Shown: positions 33,422 through 42,892, counted from the stretch's first letter. The stretch: DNA of 64,000 nucleotides from Kitasatospora sp. NBC_01250 (GCF_036226465.1 NZ_CP108476.1:8308001-8372000); one strand, 5' to 3'. Notes: generated from the sequence alone by a model not told the origin. Made by a program: numbers and translations.

Positions 33422-36400
33422 TGTAGGAGGCAGTCGCGGATCTTCCAGCCGTTGTCCTTCAGGTACTTCTGGAACTTCCGGTTGTTCGGCAGGGAGTCGA
33501 CCATTTCCTTGATGGCGGCGTCGTACTTGGTTCCGTAGTCCTTGCGGATCTTGCCGATGTCCATCTTCATCGCCACATCGAACTTGCCTTGCAGGATGAG
33601 GCTTCGCTGCTTCGCCCGCCAGGCCTTGGAGGCACGTGAGGATCCGGTGCTGATGAAGTTGCGGTGGTCGTCGTAGTCCATCCGGATCGCGGGGCCGGTG
33701 GACTCCTTGAGGTCGGTGGGCAGGCCGAGGTCCAGCCACGTGTCCTGGGCGGGTATGTGGTTGATCTCGTAGCTGTTGGTGTCGCTGCCGTCGGTCCAGT
33801 TCGCCGGCTTCAGCTTGCCGTACCACCCGCCCCAGCCCTTCGGCTGTTTCTTGGCCAGTCCGTAGGGGTCGATCCAGAAGAGCGGGTTGGGGACGTAGGC
33901 GTGCGGGTTCGGGCCGGCACTCAGCCCGAGGGGGTCGGTGCTGAGGTAGCGGCCGGTGGCTGGGTCGTAGTAGCGGAAATGGTTGTATTCAAGGCCGGTT
34001 TCCGCGTCGTGGTACTGGCCCGGGCGGCCCAGCGGGCACGTCGGTGCGTGAGCCGGATCGCCGTTCAGGCGGCGGCCCCAGAGGTCCGTGTCGGCGGACC
34101 AGACGACTTGGCCGTCCAGGGTGACCAGGTCGCTCGGGGCATCTACCAGATCGGTGACGATGGCGAGGAAGTGCTCGTCGGCTGCGGGCTGGTCAAGTTC
34201 GGCGCCGGGGTGCCAGACCCGCTCGGTCTGTGCCACGGCTCGCCAACTGCTCGGCTCCCAGTCCCAGCTGACGGTCCTGCGGCAGCCGACCGAGGTGTGG
34301 TCGTACTGCTCGATCAGTTGGTCACCGTCCCAGGCGAAGAGGGTCTCCTCCGTGGTGACGTTCTGCGTGTCGCCCTCGGCAAGCCTGCGCTTGGCGATGC
34401 GTCGGCCCAGCGGGTCGTACTCGTAGCGCCAAGAGCCCTGGTCCGGGGTGTCGACCCCGATCAGTTGGTCCTCCGCGTCCCAGGAGTAGCGCCATTCGCG
34501 GCGTTGCCCGGACAGGGTTCGCACGCGCATGCGGACCAGGCGGCCCAGGTCGTCGTAGTCGTAGGAGGCCCGGCCGGCGGTCCGCAGCAGGGATCCGTCG
34601 AACGATCGCTCACCGGCGGTCGCGCTGTCGGGTACGCGGGTGTCGTGGGCGCGGGTGATGTTGCCGAGCGGGTCGTAGGCGTAGGTCTCGTTCCAGGAGC
34701 GGGCGCTGACCCGGGTGACTCGGCCCGCGGGGGTGAGTTCGAAGTCGCGTCGGCCTCGCAGGCTGTCCGTCACGGTGCTGGGAAGCCCGTCTGTGCGGTA
34801 TGCATAGGTGCGCTCGCGCAGGTTGGTGTAGGCGTCGCCGGCCTGCGTGGTGGTGTCCCGCGACCAGATCGACTGGGCGCTGAGCCGGTTGCACGCATCC
34901 CATGTCTGGGTGAGGGCTGCGCCTTGGCCCAGATAGCGGGTGGTCTCCCGACCGGAGTCGTCATAGCCGAACGCCAAGGTGCCGAGTCGGCTGGCCAGGG
35001 CGACGGGCTGGTGGTTGGCGTCGTAGCTCCAGGTGGAGACGAGGCCGGTGGGCGTGGTGCGGCTGGTTCGCCGGCCCAGGAGGTCGTAGGTGTGCTGGGT
35101 GGCACGCCCGTTGACGCTCTCGCTCAGGATGCGGCCGACGGCATCGTGGGTGTATGTCAGGACGTTGCCATTGCCGCTGACGTGAGCCAGGCAACCGCGC
35201 TCGTCGTAGCCGAGGGTCACCACAGAGCCGTCGTGGTTGCGGCGTTCCAGTAGCTGGCCGAGGAGGTCGTAGCTGAAGCTCGTGGTGCGGCCGGTGGCGT
35301 CGGTGACCGACAACAGCTGGTCAGCACCGTCGAGGCAGTACTTGAGCGTGCGGCCGTTGAAGTCGTGCTCGCTGACGAGATGTCCGGCGGCGTCGTAGTG
35401 GTAGTTCCAGACCGCGTCGCCGGTTGCGACGGAGAGCAGTTGTAGTTCGGTGTCGTAACTGAAGAGCTGTTCCTCGCCGTCCGCCAGGATGCGACGGGTG
35501 AGTTGCCCGAAGGTGCCGACGACGAACCGGGTGACGGCACCGGCTTGGTCGCGCTGTTCGGTGCAGTTGCCTTCCGGGTCGTAGACCCAGGTCTCCCGGG
35601 TGCCGTCCGGGTGGACGCGCTCGGTGATCTCACCCTCCGGCCGCCGGATCAGTCGGGTGGCGGCGCCGAGGGGGTCGGTGAACTGGCTGACGCGGCCGTA
35701 GGCGTCATAGGCCACGTGGGCGGTACGCCCGACTGGATCGGTGATCGCGGTGATCAGTCCGGCCGGGTTGGTGCGCAACTGCCGCACCTGCCCGAGCGGA
35801 TCGGTCACCGAGCGCAACCGGCCCTGCTCGTCGTACTCACGGGTGGTGACTGCGCCGAGTGCGTCGGTGCTGGTCAGCAGGTTGCCGTTCGGATCGTAGT
35901 CGAACGTGGCGGTCACCGTACCGCCGTGCCGGACGCAGGCCAGCTGGCGCAGGGCGGTGTAGTCGAGTTCGATGCTGCTGCCGTCGGGCTCGGTGATCCG
36001 GACCGGGTCGCCGTGCCCGTTCACCTCGAAGTGTGTGGTGCGCCCGATCTCGTCGGTTCGGGACAGCAGGGTTCCGTGCTCGTCGTAGACGGTACGCGTG
36101 GTGTGGCCGAGCGGGTCGACGATCGCGGTGACACGGTTTCGTTCGTCGTAGTGGTACTCGGTGGTGTGTCCGAGGCTGTCGGTGACCGCTGTCAGCCGGC
36201 GGGTGGTGTCGTAGCGGAAGGTGGCCGAGAGGATGCCGTCCTGGCCGATGCCGCGTTCCACTCGGCCGTGGTCGTCGTATATGTACTCGTAGCTGTCGCC
36301 GTTGCGGTCGATCCACGCGGTGATGCGGTTCGCGTCGTCGTATTCGTAGACGTAGGGCAGGCCGGAGGAGTTGACGACGCCGGCCAGGCGGCCGTCCGGG

Positions 36401-37311
36401 TAGTACTGGTATTCGACGATGGTGGAGCCCTCGTGGTGCCCGGTCCCGTCCAGCAGTCGCAGGCCCTCGACCCGGATGCCCGCGGCTGTGTGGAGGGTGT
36501 CGACCGCGACGCGGTAGTCGCCGCTGTGACGCAGTTCCGTGGGGGTGCCGGCGGCATCGCGGAGGAAGGAGACGCGGTGGTCGTTGCGGTCGTTGAGGCT
36601 GGTGATCGGGCGGATCTCGCGTGTCGCCAGCGGATTGCCGGTGGTGGGCGCGAAGTGCCGGGTCCAGCCGCGGTCGGGATCCTCGATGCTGATGACACCG
36701 GTGTCCTGATTCCAGGTCAGTGGCCAGCGGGCGCCGGAACTCGGCAGGACGGCCTGGCCTTCGAAACCGGGCCGCGGGTAATGCAGGATCTGCGCGTCGT
36801 CCCCGGCGAAGTGGATCCCCCATGGGTCGATCTCCACGCGCTGGTCGACCGTGGACGACCATCCCGGGCCGTGCAGCCGCCCGCCCCGGTAGCCGGAGGC
36901 GTACGCGCGGCGCAGGATCAGCGGAAGGACACCGGCGAGGGTCAGATCGACCGCGGACGTGATCATCTGTCCGGAGACGACGTCCACCGGGTCGCCGGCG
37001 GTCTGGCATCGCCCGTTGCCCTCGGAGGGTTGGCCAGCCCGACCGTGCCCTCCCAGAGTGGGCTCGTCATCGCCTGGACGGCCGGTCGGAAGGTGTGGGT
37101 CGTGCGGAAGATCCTTCTCTCCGCCCTTGAGGATCTTCTGCAGTTCGTCGGCGTGCTTGGCGTCGGCCTCCGTGGTGTTCTTCGCCACCGTTTCCAGGTT
37201 CTTGCCTGTGGAGTGGTAGAAGTCCTTCACCGTCTTGCCGGCATCGTGCCCGAGCGTCTTGAGCAGCTTCCTCGCCCCGTCCTCCAGGGCCTTGACGATC
37301 TGGTTGGTCAT
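33418..37311 (-). CDS. Rhs polymorphic toxin 2, HNH-like nuclease tip candidate
   Basis: 1297 residues from ATG 37311. A short Lys-rich helical N-terminus lacks the WXG domain that Rhs1 has. DUF6531 (GDPVDVVSGQMITSAVD) is at residues 105-215. Then come about 25 YD repeats, the Rhs core RYYDPATGRYLSTDPLGLSAGP and the boundary motif DPYGLA at residue 1148. The 145-residue tip contains YEINHIPAQDTW (Glu1182, Asn1184, His1185) and MDYDDHRNF (His1216), and ends in basic helices. This E-x-N-H...D-x-H layout is that of HNH/treble-clef-like toxins often found at Rhs C-termini; DNA cleavage is inferred. The start overlaps the upstream gene by 4 nt. Confidence 0.88.
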   Translation of the reverse strand: MTNQIVKALEDGARKLLKTLGHDAGKTVKDFYHSTGKNLETVAKNTTEADAKHADELQKILKGGEKDLPHDPHLPTGRPGDDEPTLGGHGRAGQPSEGNGRCQTAGDPVDVVSGQMITSAVDLTLAGVLPLILRRAYASGYRGGRLHGPGWSSTVDQRVEIDPWGIHFAGDDAQILHYPRPGFEGQAVLPSSGARWPLTWNQDTGVISIEDPDRGWTRHFAPTTGNPLATREIRPITSLNDRNDHRVSFLRDAAGTPTELRHSGDYRVAVDTLHTAAGIRVEGLRLLDGTGHHEGSTIVEYQYYPDGRLAGVVNSSGLPYVYEYDDANRITAWIDRNGDSYEYIYDDHGRVERGIGQDGILSATFRYDTTRRLTAVTDSLGHTTEYHYDERNRVTAIVDPLGHTTRTVYDEHGTLLSRTDEIGRTTHFEVNGHGDPVRITEPDGSSIELDYTALRQLACVRHGGTVTATFDYDPNGNLLTSTDALGAVTTREYDEQGRLRSVTDPLGQVRQLRTNPAGLITAITDPVGRTAHVAYDAYGRVSQFTDPLGAATRLIRRPEGEITERVHPDGTRETWVYDPEGNCTEQRDQAGAVTRFVVGTFGQLTRRILADGEEQLFSYDTELQLLSVATGDAVWNYHYDAAGHLVSEHDFNGRTLKYCLDGADQLLSVTDATGRTTSFSYDLLGQLLERRNHDGSVVTLGYDERGCLAHVSGNGNVLTYTHDAVGRILSESVNGRATQHTYDLLGRRTSRTTPTGLVSTWSYDANHQPVALASRLGTLAFGYDDSGRETTRYLGQGAALTQTWDACNRLSAQSIWSRDTTTQAGDAYTNLRERTYAYRTDGLPSTVTDSLRGRRDFELTPAGRVTRVSARSWNETYAYDPLGNITRAHDTRVPDSATAGERSFDGSLLRTAGRASYDYDDLGRLVRMRVRTLSGQRREWRYSWDAEDQLIGVDTPDQGSWRYEYDPLGRRIAKRRLAEGDTQNVTTEETLFAWDGDQLIEQYDHTSVGCRRTVSWDWEPSSWRAVAQTERVWHPGAELDQPAADEHFLAIVTDLVDAPSDLVTLDGQVVWSADTDLWGRRLNGDPAHAPTCPLGRPGQYHDAETGLEYNHFRYYDPATGRYLSTDPLGLSAGPNPHAYVPNPLFWIDPYGLAKKQPKGWGGWYGKLKPANWTDGSDTNSYEINHIPAQDTWLDLGLPTDLKESTGPAIRMDYDDHRNFISTGSSRASKAWRAKQRSLILQGKFDVAMKMDIGKIRKDYGTKYDAAIKEMVDSLPNNRKFQKYLKDNGWKIRDCLLQ

Positions 37312-38039
37312 GTGAAGTCCACCCCCGTGAGCTTGGCTTGCAGATCCGCGGCGTGGGAGGCCACTGCCTCGGCGTGGTCACGCATGGTCTGGGCGTGGTC
37401 CATCAGGGCCTGCGGATCGATCAGGAAGCCGGTCCCGCTCGGCCCGCCGCCTGCACCTGACACGCCGAGAATCTGTTCGGCACCCTGGTAGGCAAGCCCG
37501 TCGACCGCCTTCGCGACCACCTCGATCAGCGGTTGGATTGCCGCCTCGATCACCTGGCCGATGACGTACTGCTCCAGCTGCTGCTCCAGAAAGTCCATCA
37601 GCTTCTCGGCCGCTTCGACGATGAGTACTTCGGCTGCCTCGGCCAGGCCGAAGGTGACCAACGCTGCGGCCTGATCCGCCACGAACGAGGCCGCCAGCGC
37701 CACCAGCTCCGCGATCGCTTGGCCTTTCATGCCCACGATCACATCCGCTGCCGCGTCCAGTGCTGTGGCCACGGTGTGACAGGCGTCCACCAAGTCCGCC
37801 ATGTGACTGGATGACAGGTGCGCCCAAGTGGCGATCAACGCCTCGTAGGAGGCCCCTTGGTAGGAGGCACCCAGTTGCTGGACGGTAGTGGTGGAGGCCT
37901 GATGCGTACTGTCGACCTTGGTGGCGAAGTCACGCACGTGCGAGGCCATCTCGCGGACCTTGTCCTCGTTGACGTTCGGCCAGTTGACGCCGATGAACTG
38001 GAGGAACGAGACCACCTCGCCTGGCAGTTCGATCGCCAT
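37308..38039 (-). CDS. Helical WXG-like partner of Rhs2
   Basis: 243 residues from ATG 38039. It is almost entirely helical: N-terminal NWPNVNEDKVREMASHVRDF and VQQLGASYQGASYEALIATW correspond to the two helices and turn of WXG100-like proteins. A hydrophobic Ala/Val-rich stretch (residues 95-180) could insert in a membrane. A Gly-rich hinge and a final amphipathic helix follow. Its stop overlaps the Rhs2 start by 4 nt, so it is the first gene of the Rhs2 operon and likely helps secretion of the toxin. Confidence 0.65.
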   Translation of the reverse strand: MAIELPGEVVSFLQFIGVNWPNVNEDKVREMASHVRDFATKVDSTHQASTTTVQQLGASYQGASYEALIATWAHLSSSHMADLVDACHTVATALDAAADVIVGMKGQAIAELVALAASFVADQAAALVTFGLAEAAEVLIVEAAEKLMDFLEQQLEQYVIGQVIEAAIQPLIEVVAKAVDGLAYQGAEQILGVSGAGGGPSGTGFLIDPQALMDHAQTMRDHAEAVASHAADLQAKLTGVDFT

Positions 38040-38266
38040 GACGCCCCCTCGCTCAGCTTGTCGGCGCGCACCGGATGGCGACAGGTACGCGGGCTAGCAG
38101 CTAATCGTATCGTCGCAACAAATGGCAGTTGAGCCCATGAGTAAGACGCGAGCTGACTGAGGGGCACTGCAGAGCCCGAGGTGTGTCGCGGCACCACTGC
38201 GCCTGCCGAGAATGTCATTCGCGCAACTCAAGGACTTGCTCGGCGGTTGCGGCAGGATGATCACTC

Positions 38267-39382
38267 GTGTTGCTTCGCCTGGTACACCCGACTGTCACCA
38301 ATGCGTTCGCCGCCCTGAGGCTGCTGCCGTTGAGCGACCGTGAGAAGGATGTGGAGATCCTCGCCCTGCGTCATCAGCTTGTCGTCCTTGAGCGGTAGCT
38401 CGGTGAGGACCGGGTGAGGTTCGCTCCAGCGGACCGGGCTCTCCTTGCTGCGCGTCTTGCTCCGCTGTCGCGCTGAGTCCTGCGCCGCCTGCGGCTGTTG
38501 ATCCGACCGGACACCGTGCTGCGCTGGCATCGCGACCTGATGAAGCAGCGTCACGCCCGCGCCTGCTGGCCGAAGCGACCGGAGCGACCGAAGCGACCGG
38601 AGCGGCCGCCGACTGTTCGTTCGATCCGCGTTCTGATCCTGCGCCTGGTGCGGGAGAACCCGCCGTGGGGGTACAGGCGCGTGCACGGTGAACTCGCCGC
38701 CCTCGGCATCAATGTCGCTGCCTCCACCGTAGGGGAGGTCCTCAAGGCCGAGGGCATCGACCCCGCGCCCGACTGCAGCGCCACCACCTGGACCGACTTC
38801 CTGCGATCCCAGGCCGGAGCGCTTCTTGCGTGCGACTTCATCGAGACCGTCACCCTGACCGGCCAACGGCAGTACATTCTCGCGGTCATCGAACACGCCT
38901 TCCGCCGTGTCCGCGTCCTGGGCGCTACCGCGCATCCAGCTGCCCACTGGGTCGGCCAAGCCGCCCGGAATCTCGTCAGGGACCTTGAGGATGCCGGAGC
39001 CGCTGTCAGCTACCTGATGCGCGACCGGGATGCGAAGTTCCCGGCGCTCTTCGACCAGATCCTGGGCGACGCCTGAATCAAGGTCGTGCTCTCCGGCATC
39101 CGCATGCCGCGGATGAACTCCATCGTGGAGCGCTGGGTGCAGACCTGCCGCCACGAGCTCCTGGATCGGACCTTGATCTGGAACGAGCGCCACCTATGCC
39201 GTGCCTTGCGCGAGTTCGAGCGGCATCACCACGCGCACCGGCCCCATCAGGCCATGAACCAGGCCGCACCACTGCGCGTGGTGCCCGAGCCGATCACTGA
39301 TCCCGGACGGATCGCCCGCCTGGAGATACGCCGACACGATCGGCTCGGCGGAGTGGTCCACGAGTACCGGCATGCCGCTTGA
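38267..39382 (+). pseudogene. Full-length integrase-core transposase with three in-frame stops
   Basis: A single reading frame from GTG 38267 runs to 39382 without a frameshift, interrupted by TAG 38396, TGA 38474 and TGA 39074. HTH region: LALRHQLVVLE; linker WGYRRVHGELAALGINVAASTV. DDE core: LLACDFIETVTL (D), RDRDAKFPALFDQI (D) and MNSIVERWVQTCRHELLDR (E), then HRPHQAMNQAAPLR. A short KRPERP duplication sits at 38575-38605. It is a recently silenced IS unless the stops are read through. Confidence 0.9.
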
Positions 39383-39920
39383 CCTGGGCGGATGAGGTTT
39401 TCGGCAGGCGTAGTCCTGCGGAGCCGGTGCAGGACCAGCTCCTCGAGTTCGTGCGGCACGTCGGCCCGCAGGTGCCGCAGCGGGGTCGGCGCGGCGCGAA
39501 CGTGCTGGTCCATCAGGCGGACCGTAGCACTGGACACCTCCGACCGCCATGCACGACCCGATCGCGTCAGGCGGGTGTCAGTGATGTGTGCAGGTGTCGG
39601 CCTCGCGGTGGTCCTGTGCTGGTCCCGTGACCCAACGATGCGGCGTCACCAGCGGATTCGGCAACGGCGAAAGGCCCTGGACGGTGTGCGGCACCCGTAC
39701 GGCGCCGCGCTCGCGCCGTCCCCGCGCGGCAGCAAGTTGCCACTTCCTGCGCGAATTCCGCCGGTCCGGGCGGTGCAGGTTGCTGCAACCGGATCTCCTT
39801 GCCGCACGGCGAGTTGCGGCTGGAGGATGGCAAGTGCTCCAGGTCCGGGCGGCATTCGGCGCCTCGAGGGCCTGGAGTTCCCGCGTCCCCCGAGCGAGTC
39901 CCAGAAAGGACCGATGAACC
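39383..39920. other. Region upstream of the RiPP precursor gene
   Basis: 538 bp with no gene I can support; open frames here lack ribosome-binding sites or known motifs. It probably contains the IS right end and the promoter of the RiPP operon. A small dyad ggttgc-t-gcaacc (39779-39791) lies 130 bp before the precursor start. Confidence 0.5.
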
Positions 39921-40103
39921 ATGAGCATTGACTTCGCCACCTTCGATCTGACAGAGCTGGCCGTCCTGGACGCCGACGCCCCGCAGGGTGCCCACACCCC
40001 GCTCCTCCCCATCGACCTGGAGGACCTGCTCGGCAAGCCGGGCATGGAGGTCACGGAGCCGATGTGTTGCTCCTGCGTCGTCATCAACGCCTCCACCGAG
40101 TGA
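39921..40103 (+). CDS. RiPP precursor peptide (thiopeptide/azole type), Cys-rich core
   Basis: 60 residues from ATG 39921, with agaaagga 11-18 nt upstream. The leader is acidic and Leu-rich (FATFDLTELAVLDAD; PIDLEDLLGKPG), as in thiopeptide and other TOMM leaders. A Gly-Met-Glu-Val element precedes the presumed core, as in GE2270/thiomuracin-type precursors. The tail from Met48 carries Cys49, Cys50, Ser51, Cys52, then VVINASTE with Ser58 and Thr59. Cys/Ser are substrates for azoline formation by the downstream YcaO/ThiF pair. The tail lacks the spaced Ser pair that builds a pyridine ring in known thiopeptides. Confidence 0.85.
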   Translation: MSIDFATFDLTELAVLDADAPQGAHTPLLPIDLEDLLGKPGMEVTEPMCCSCVVINASTE

Positions 40104-40183
40104 CCCTGCCCCACCCCCGACGCCCCTGGCTCTGAGGCCGGCGTCCCCCTCGCCCAGCAGCACCGGGCAGGCCCCCTGCGTGT

Positions 40184-40210
40184 CCCTGCCCCAGCTCACC
40201 GGAGGCAGGG
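40184..40210 (+). terminator. Hairpin between precursor and modification genes
   Basis: ccctgcc (40184-40190) pairs with ggcaggg (40204-40210) around a 13-nt loop; a weaker gacgcc/ggcgtc pair lies at 40119-40145. A leaky hairpin here would give more precursor transcript than enzyme transcript, a common RiPP arrangement. There is no T-tract. Confidence 0.45.
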
Positions 40211-40324
40211 CAGCGCGTCCCACCTGGAGTCACCATCAATCGATCCGGACCAGGTCAGGCCCCCCACCCACAAGAACGGACGGCCGGTCACGCACCGGGA
40301 CCGGCCGGTCTCGCCGACACCGCC

Positions 40325-42892
40325 ATGGTGCGCGTCAACCCGTTGCCCGGGCGCCGTCTGGGCTCCGCCGCCCTGACCGCGGCGATCACCGCGCTGGCCG
40401 AGGCCGAGCGGCAGTGCGCTGCCCTGGTCGACGCCGCCCGCGCCGAGCTGTTCGACCTCGCCACGGGCGCCGGCGGCCACGAGCTGCGGACCGTTCTGGA
40501 GCTCAAGCGCGCGGTCCACAACCAGCGCACCCCCAAACCGTCCGCCACGAACCGCAGCTGGCCCGAAGCGACCAGCGCGTGGCTGGCCGCCCGGCAGCGC
40601 GGCGACCTCGCGCGGAGCGTGCTGACCACGGGCTACGAGAACTGCCTGGCCGAGGAGCGGGCCGCCCTTGCGCAGGCGGTCGCGGCCGAGCCGTTCCAGG
40701 TGTCTCTGGCGCTCACCTCGCCCGGGGTGCTCGCGGCCGTGCGCCGCTACGCGCGCAGCGCCGGCCGCCCCTCCAAGCAGGACCGGAAGTCGGAGCGGGG
40801 CATCCTGCAGCACCTGGCACGGGCCATGGTGCGCACCTCGCCGCTGGCCCGGTTCACCGCGGTCGGCTTCGCTTCCTGGGCCGACCAGGGCACGGCGCTC
40901 GACCGGGTCACCTTCCAGCGCCGCCGGACGCACCCGCTCGTCTCGGTGGACCGGGCCCTGTTCGCCACTCTCGTCGACGGCCTGCTGCCGGCAGGCGGCG
41001 AGGTGGGCGGCGAAGCAGGCGGCGAGGCGGGCGGCGAGGCGGGCGGCGAGGCGGGCGGCGAAGCGGCGCCGGCGGCCACCGTGCGGCGCAACTCCTCGCT
41101 GCGCACCACCCAGGACGCCGTACGGTTCCGCCGGCGCGACGGTGCGCAGATCCGGGTGCTCTCCACCCCGCTCACCCCGCAACTCACCACCCTGCTGGAC
41201 CTCCTCACGCTGGGACCGGTCTCGCCCGCCGAGCTGGGCCGGGCACTGGCGGACCGTCTGGGATGCTCCGGGGAGCAGGCCGCGCAGCTGGTCCTGGCCG
41301 CGTGCGAGGCACAGATCCTGCTGCCCGGGCCGGTCCTGGACGAGCAGGCGGCAGACCCCCTGCCGGCCGCCCTGGAGCTGCTGCGCGGGCACGACCCGGC
41401 TGCGGCCACCGCCCTGGCCGAGGCGGCCTCCGCGCTCGACCGGCTCCCGCGCGCCACCGTGACGGAACGGGTGGCCCTGCTGAACCGGCTGGACTCGGTG
41501 CAGCAACGGCTGACCGAGCACGGCACCCGGCCGGGGCGGCTGCAGGTCAACGAGGACTACGTGCTCGACCCGTTCACGGTCTCGGCCGACGGCTACCGGC
41601 CGGCGCTCGACGACCTGGCCGAGGTCGCGGAATTCGCCGCGCTCTTCGAGCGCCACCACGAGCTGCGGGCGCTGGCGTGCGCCCTGTTCGTCGAGCGCTT
41701 CGGTGCTGGAGCCTCGGTCCCGCTGGTCGACCACGCCACCGCTCTGGTCGAGGCTCTGCGCGGTGCCGGGACTCGCCTCAGCGGGCCGGACGGGAACCTC
41801 GGCCCGCGTGACGGTTCGCTGGCCCGGCTGCTGAAGGCGCGCGCCGCCGCCGTGCGAACGATCGGCGAGCGGATCGCCCGCCACCGGGCCGAGCAGCCGC
41901 AGGCCGAGGAACTGGCGCTGGAGCCCGGCCTGCTGGCCGAGTTGGCCGCCGCGCTGCCCGAGCGGTTCCGGCGCCCGGCGGCCTCCTACGGGCTGACGGT
42001 CCAGCCGGTGGCCGGGCGGCTGGTGCTGAACGGCTGCTTCCCGGGCCACGGCCTGCTCGGCATGCGCTTCCTCGGCGCGGACCGCGAGCTGGGCGGCCGG
42101 GCGGGCGAGTCGATCGCCCGGCGCGCCACCGCGGTCTTCTCGGCGGACGGCGTCGAGCCGTGCGAGGACCGCGGCCTGCACGGGTTCAACATCAACCACC
42201 GCATCCCGCTCCTGGAGCGGACCATCACCCCCGGGGAGTGGCTCGGGGTCCGGCTCGCGCACGACCCCGACCGCGACGAGCTGGTGCTGTTGGACGCCGA
42301 CGGCGCCCGGGTGCGTCCGGTCACGCTGGGCATGCGCTGGCAGGAGCTGCACCCGGCCCCGCTGCGCATCGCCACGCTGCTGGCCGACACCAGTCCGGTG
42401 GCAGTCGACGCCTTCGGCTGGGAGCGGCCCCTCGCGACCGACGCGCCGCGCCGCACGGTGGCCTCACCGCGATTGACAGTGGGCCAGGTGGTCCTGCAGC
42501 GGCGCCGCTGGTATCCCGGGGCCGACTTCCCGTCCGCGCCGGGCCCCACCGAGGCGGCGCAGCACCTGGTCGACCTCACGGCCTGGCGGGCGGTGCACGC
42601 GGTCCCGGACGAGGTCGTGATCAAGACCGGTTCCGACCGGGCGGCCCCGGCCCGCATACCGGCGGGCGGCGGCCGACCGGCGCAGTGGCGGCCGGAGAAG
42701 CCGCAGTACGCCGACCTGGCCAGCGCGCTGGCGGTGCGGGCGCTGCCCTGGTTCCTGGAGCGCCGCTCCCCGGGCAGCTACCTGGAGGAGGCGCTGCCGG
42801 GGGTCCACCGCGGGCGCCACGCCTTCGAGTGGGTCATCGAGTTCGACCGCCCCGCCGGGGCCCGATTCCAGCTGAGGACGTCATGCGAGTGA
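40325..42892 (+). CDS. LanB-type dehydratase, glutamylation domain (TbtB-like)
   Basis: 855 residues from ATG 40325. There is no clear ribosome-binding site and the frame stays open to at least 40225 without ATG or GTG, so the start is uncertain. Lantibiotic-dehydratase N-terminal family: RYARSAGRPSKQDRKSERGILQHLARAMVRTSPLARFTAVGFASW is its signature (about residues 140-185), and the C-terminal part has RRRWYPGADFP, VPDEVVIKTG and PQYADL. These enzymes glutamylate Ser/Thr using Glu-tRNA. No SpaB_C elimination domain is fused, unlike class I LanB; thiopeptides split it onto a second protein, which is not seen here. A (GGEA)n insertion is at residues 224-247. Confidence 0.9.
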   Translation: MVRVNPLPGRRLGSAALTAAITALAEAERQCAALVDAARAELFDLATGAGGHELRTVLELKRAVHNQRTPKPSATNRSWPEATSAWLAARQRGDLARSVLTTGYENCLAEERAALAQAVAAEPFQVSLALTSPGVLAAVRRYARSAGRPSKQDRKSERGILQHLARAMVRTSPLARFTAVGFASWADQGTALDRVTFQRRRTHPLVSVDRALFATLVDGLLPAGGEVGGEAGGEAGGEAGGEAGGEAAPAATVRRNSSLRTTQDAVRFRRRDGAQIRVLSTPLTPQLTTLLDLLTLGPVSPAELGRALADRLGCSGEQAAQLVLAACEAQILLPGPVLDEQAADPLPAALELLRGHDPAAATALAEAASALDRLPRATVTERVALLNRLDSVQQRLTEHGTRPGRLQVNEDYVLDPFTVSADGYRPALDDLAEVAEFAALFERHHELRALACALFVERFGAGASVPLVDHATALVEALRGAGTRLSGPDGNLGPRDGSLARLLKARAAAVRTIGERIARHRAEQPQAEELALEPGLLAELAAALPERFRRPAASYGLTVQPVAGRLVLNGCFPGHGLLGMRFLGADRELGGRAGESIARRATAVFSADGVEPCEDRGLHGFNINHRIPLLERTITPGEWLGVRLAHDPDRDELVLLDADGARVRPVTLGMRWQELHPAPLRIATLLADTSPVAVDAFGWERPLATDAPRRTVASPRLTVGQVVLQRRRWYPGADFPSAPGPTEAAQHLVDLTAWRAVHAVPDEVVIKTGSDRAAPARIPAGGGRPAQWRPEKPQYADLASALAVRALPWFLERRSPGSYLEEALPGVHRGRHAFEWVIEFDRPAGARFQLRTSCE
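40994..41065 (+). repeat. Six 12-bp in-frame repeats in the LanB gene
   Basis: Six near-identical units (consensus ggcggcgaggcg) encode a Gly-Gly-Glu-Ala/Val array between two structured parts of LanB. Length change in 12-bp steps would keep frame. Confidence 0.9.

Noticed and set aside
39578..40114. Minus-strand frame over the RiPP precursor
   Set aside because: No motif or ribosome-binding site; the plus strand has a good precursor gene followed by its modification enzymes.
40994..41065. CRISPR or phase-variable homopolymer in the LanB gene
   Set aside because: Uniform 12-bp coding units without spacers; length changes keep frame, so no on/off switch is expected.
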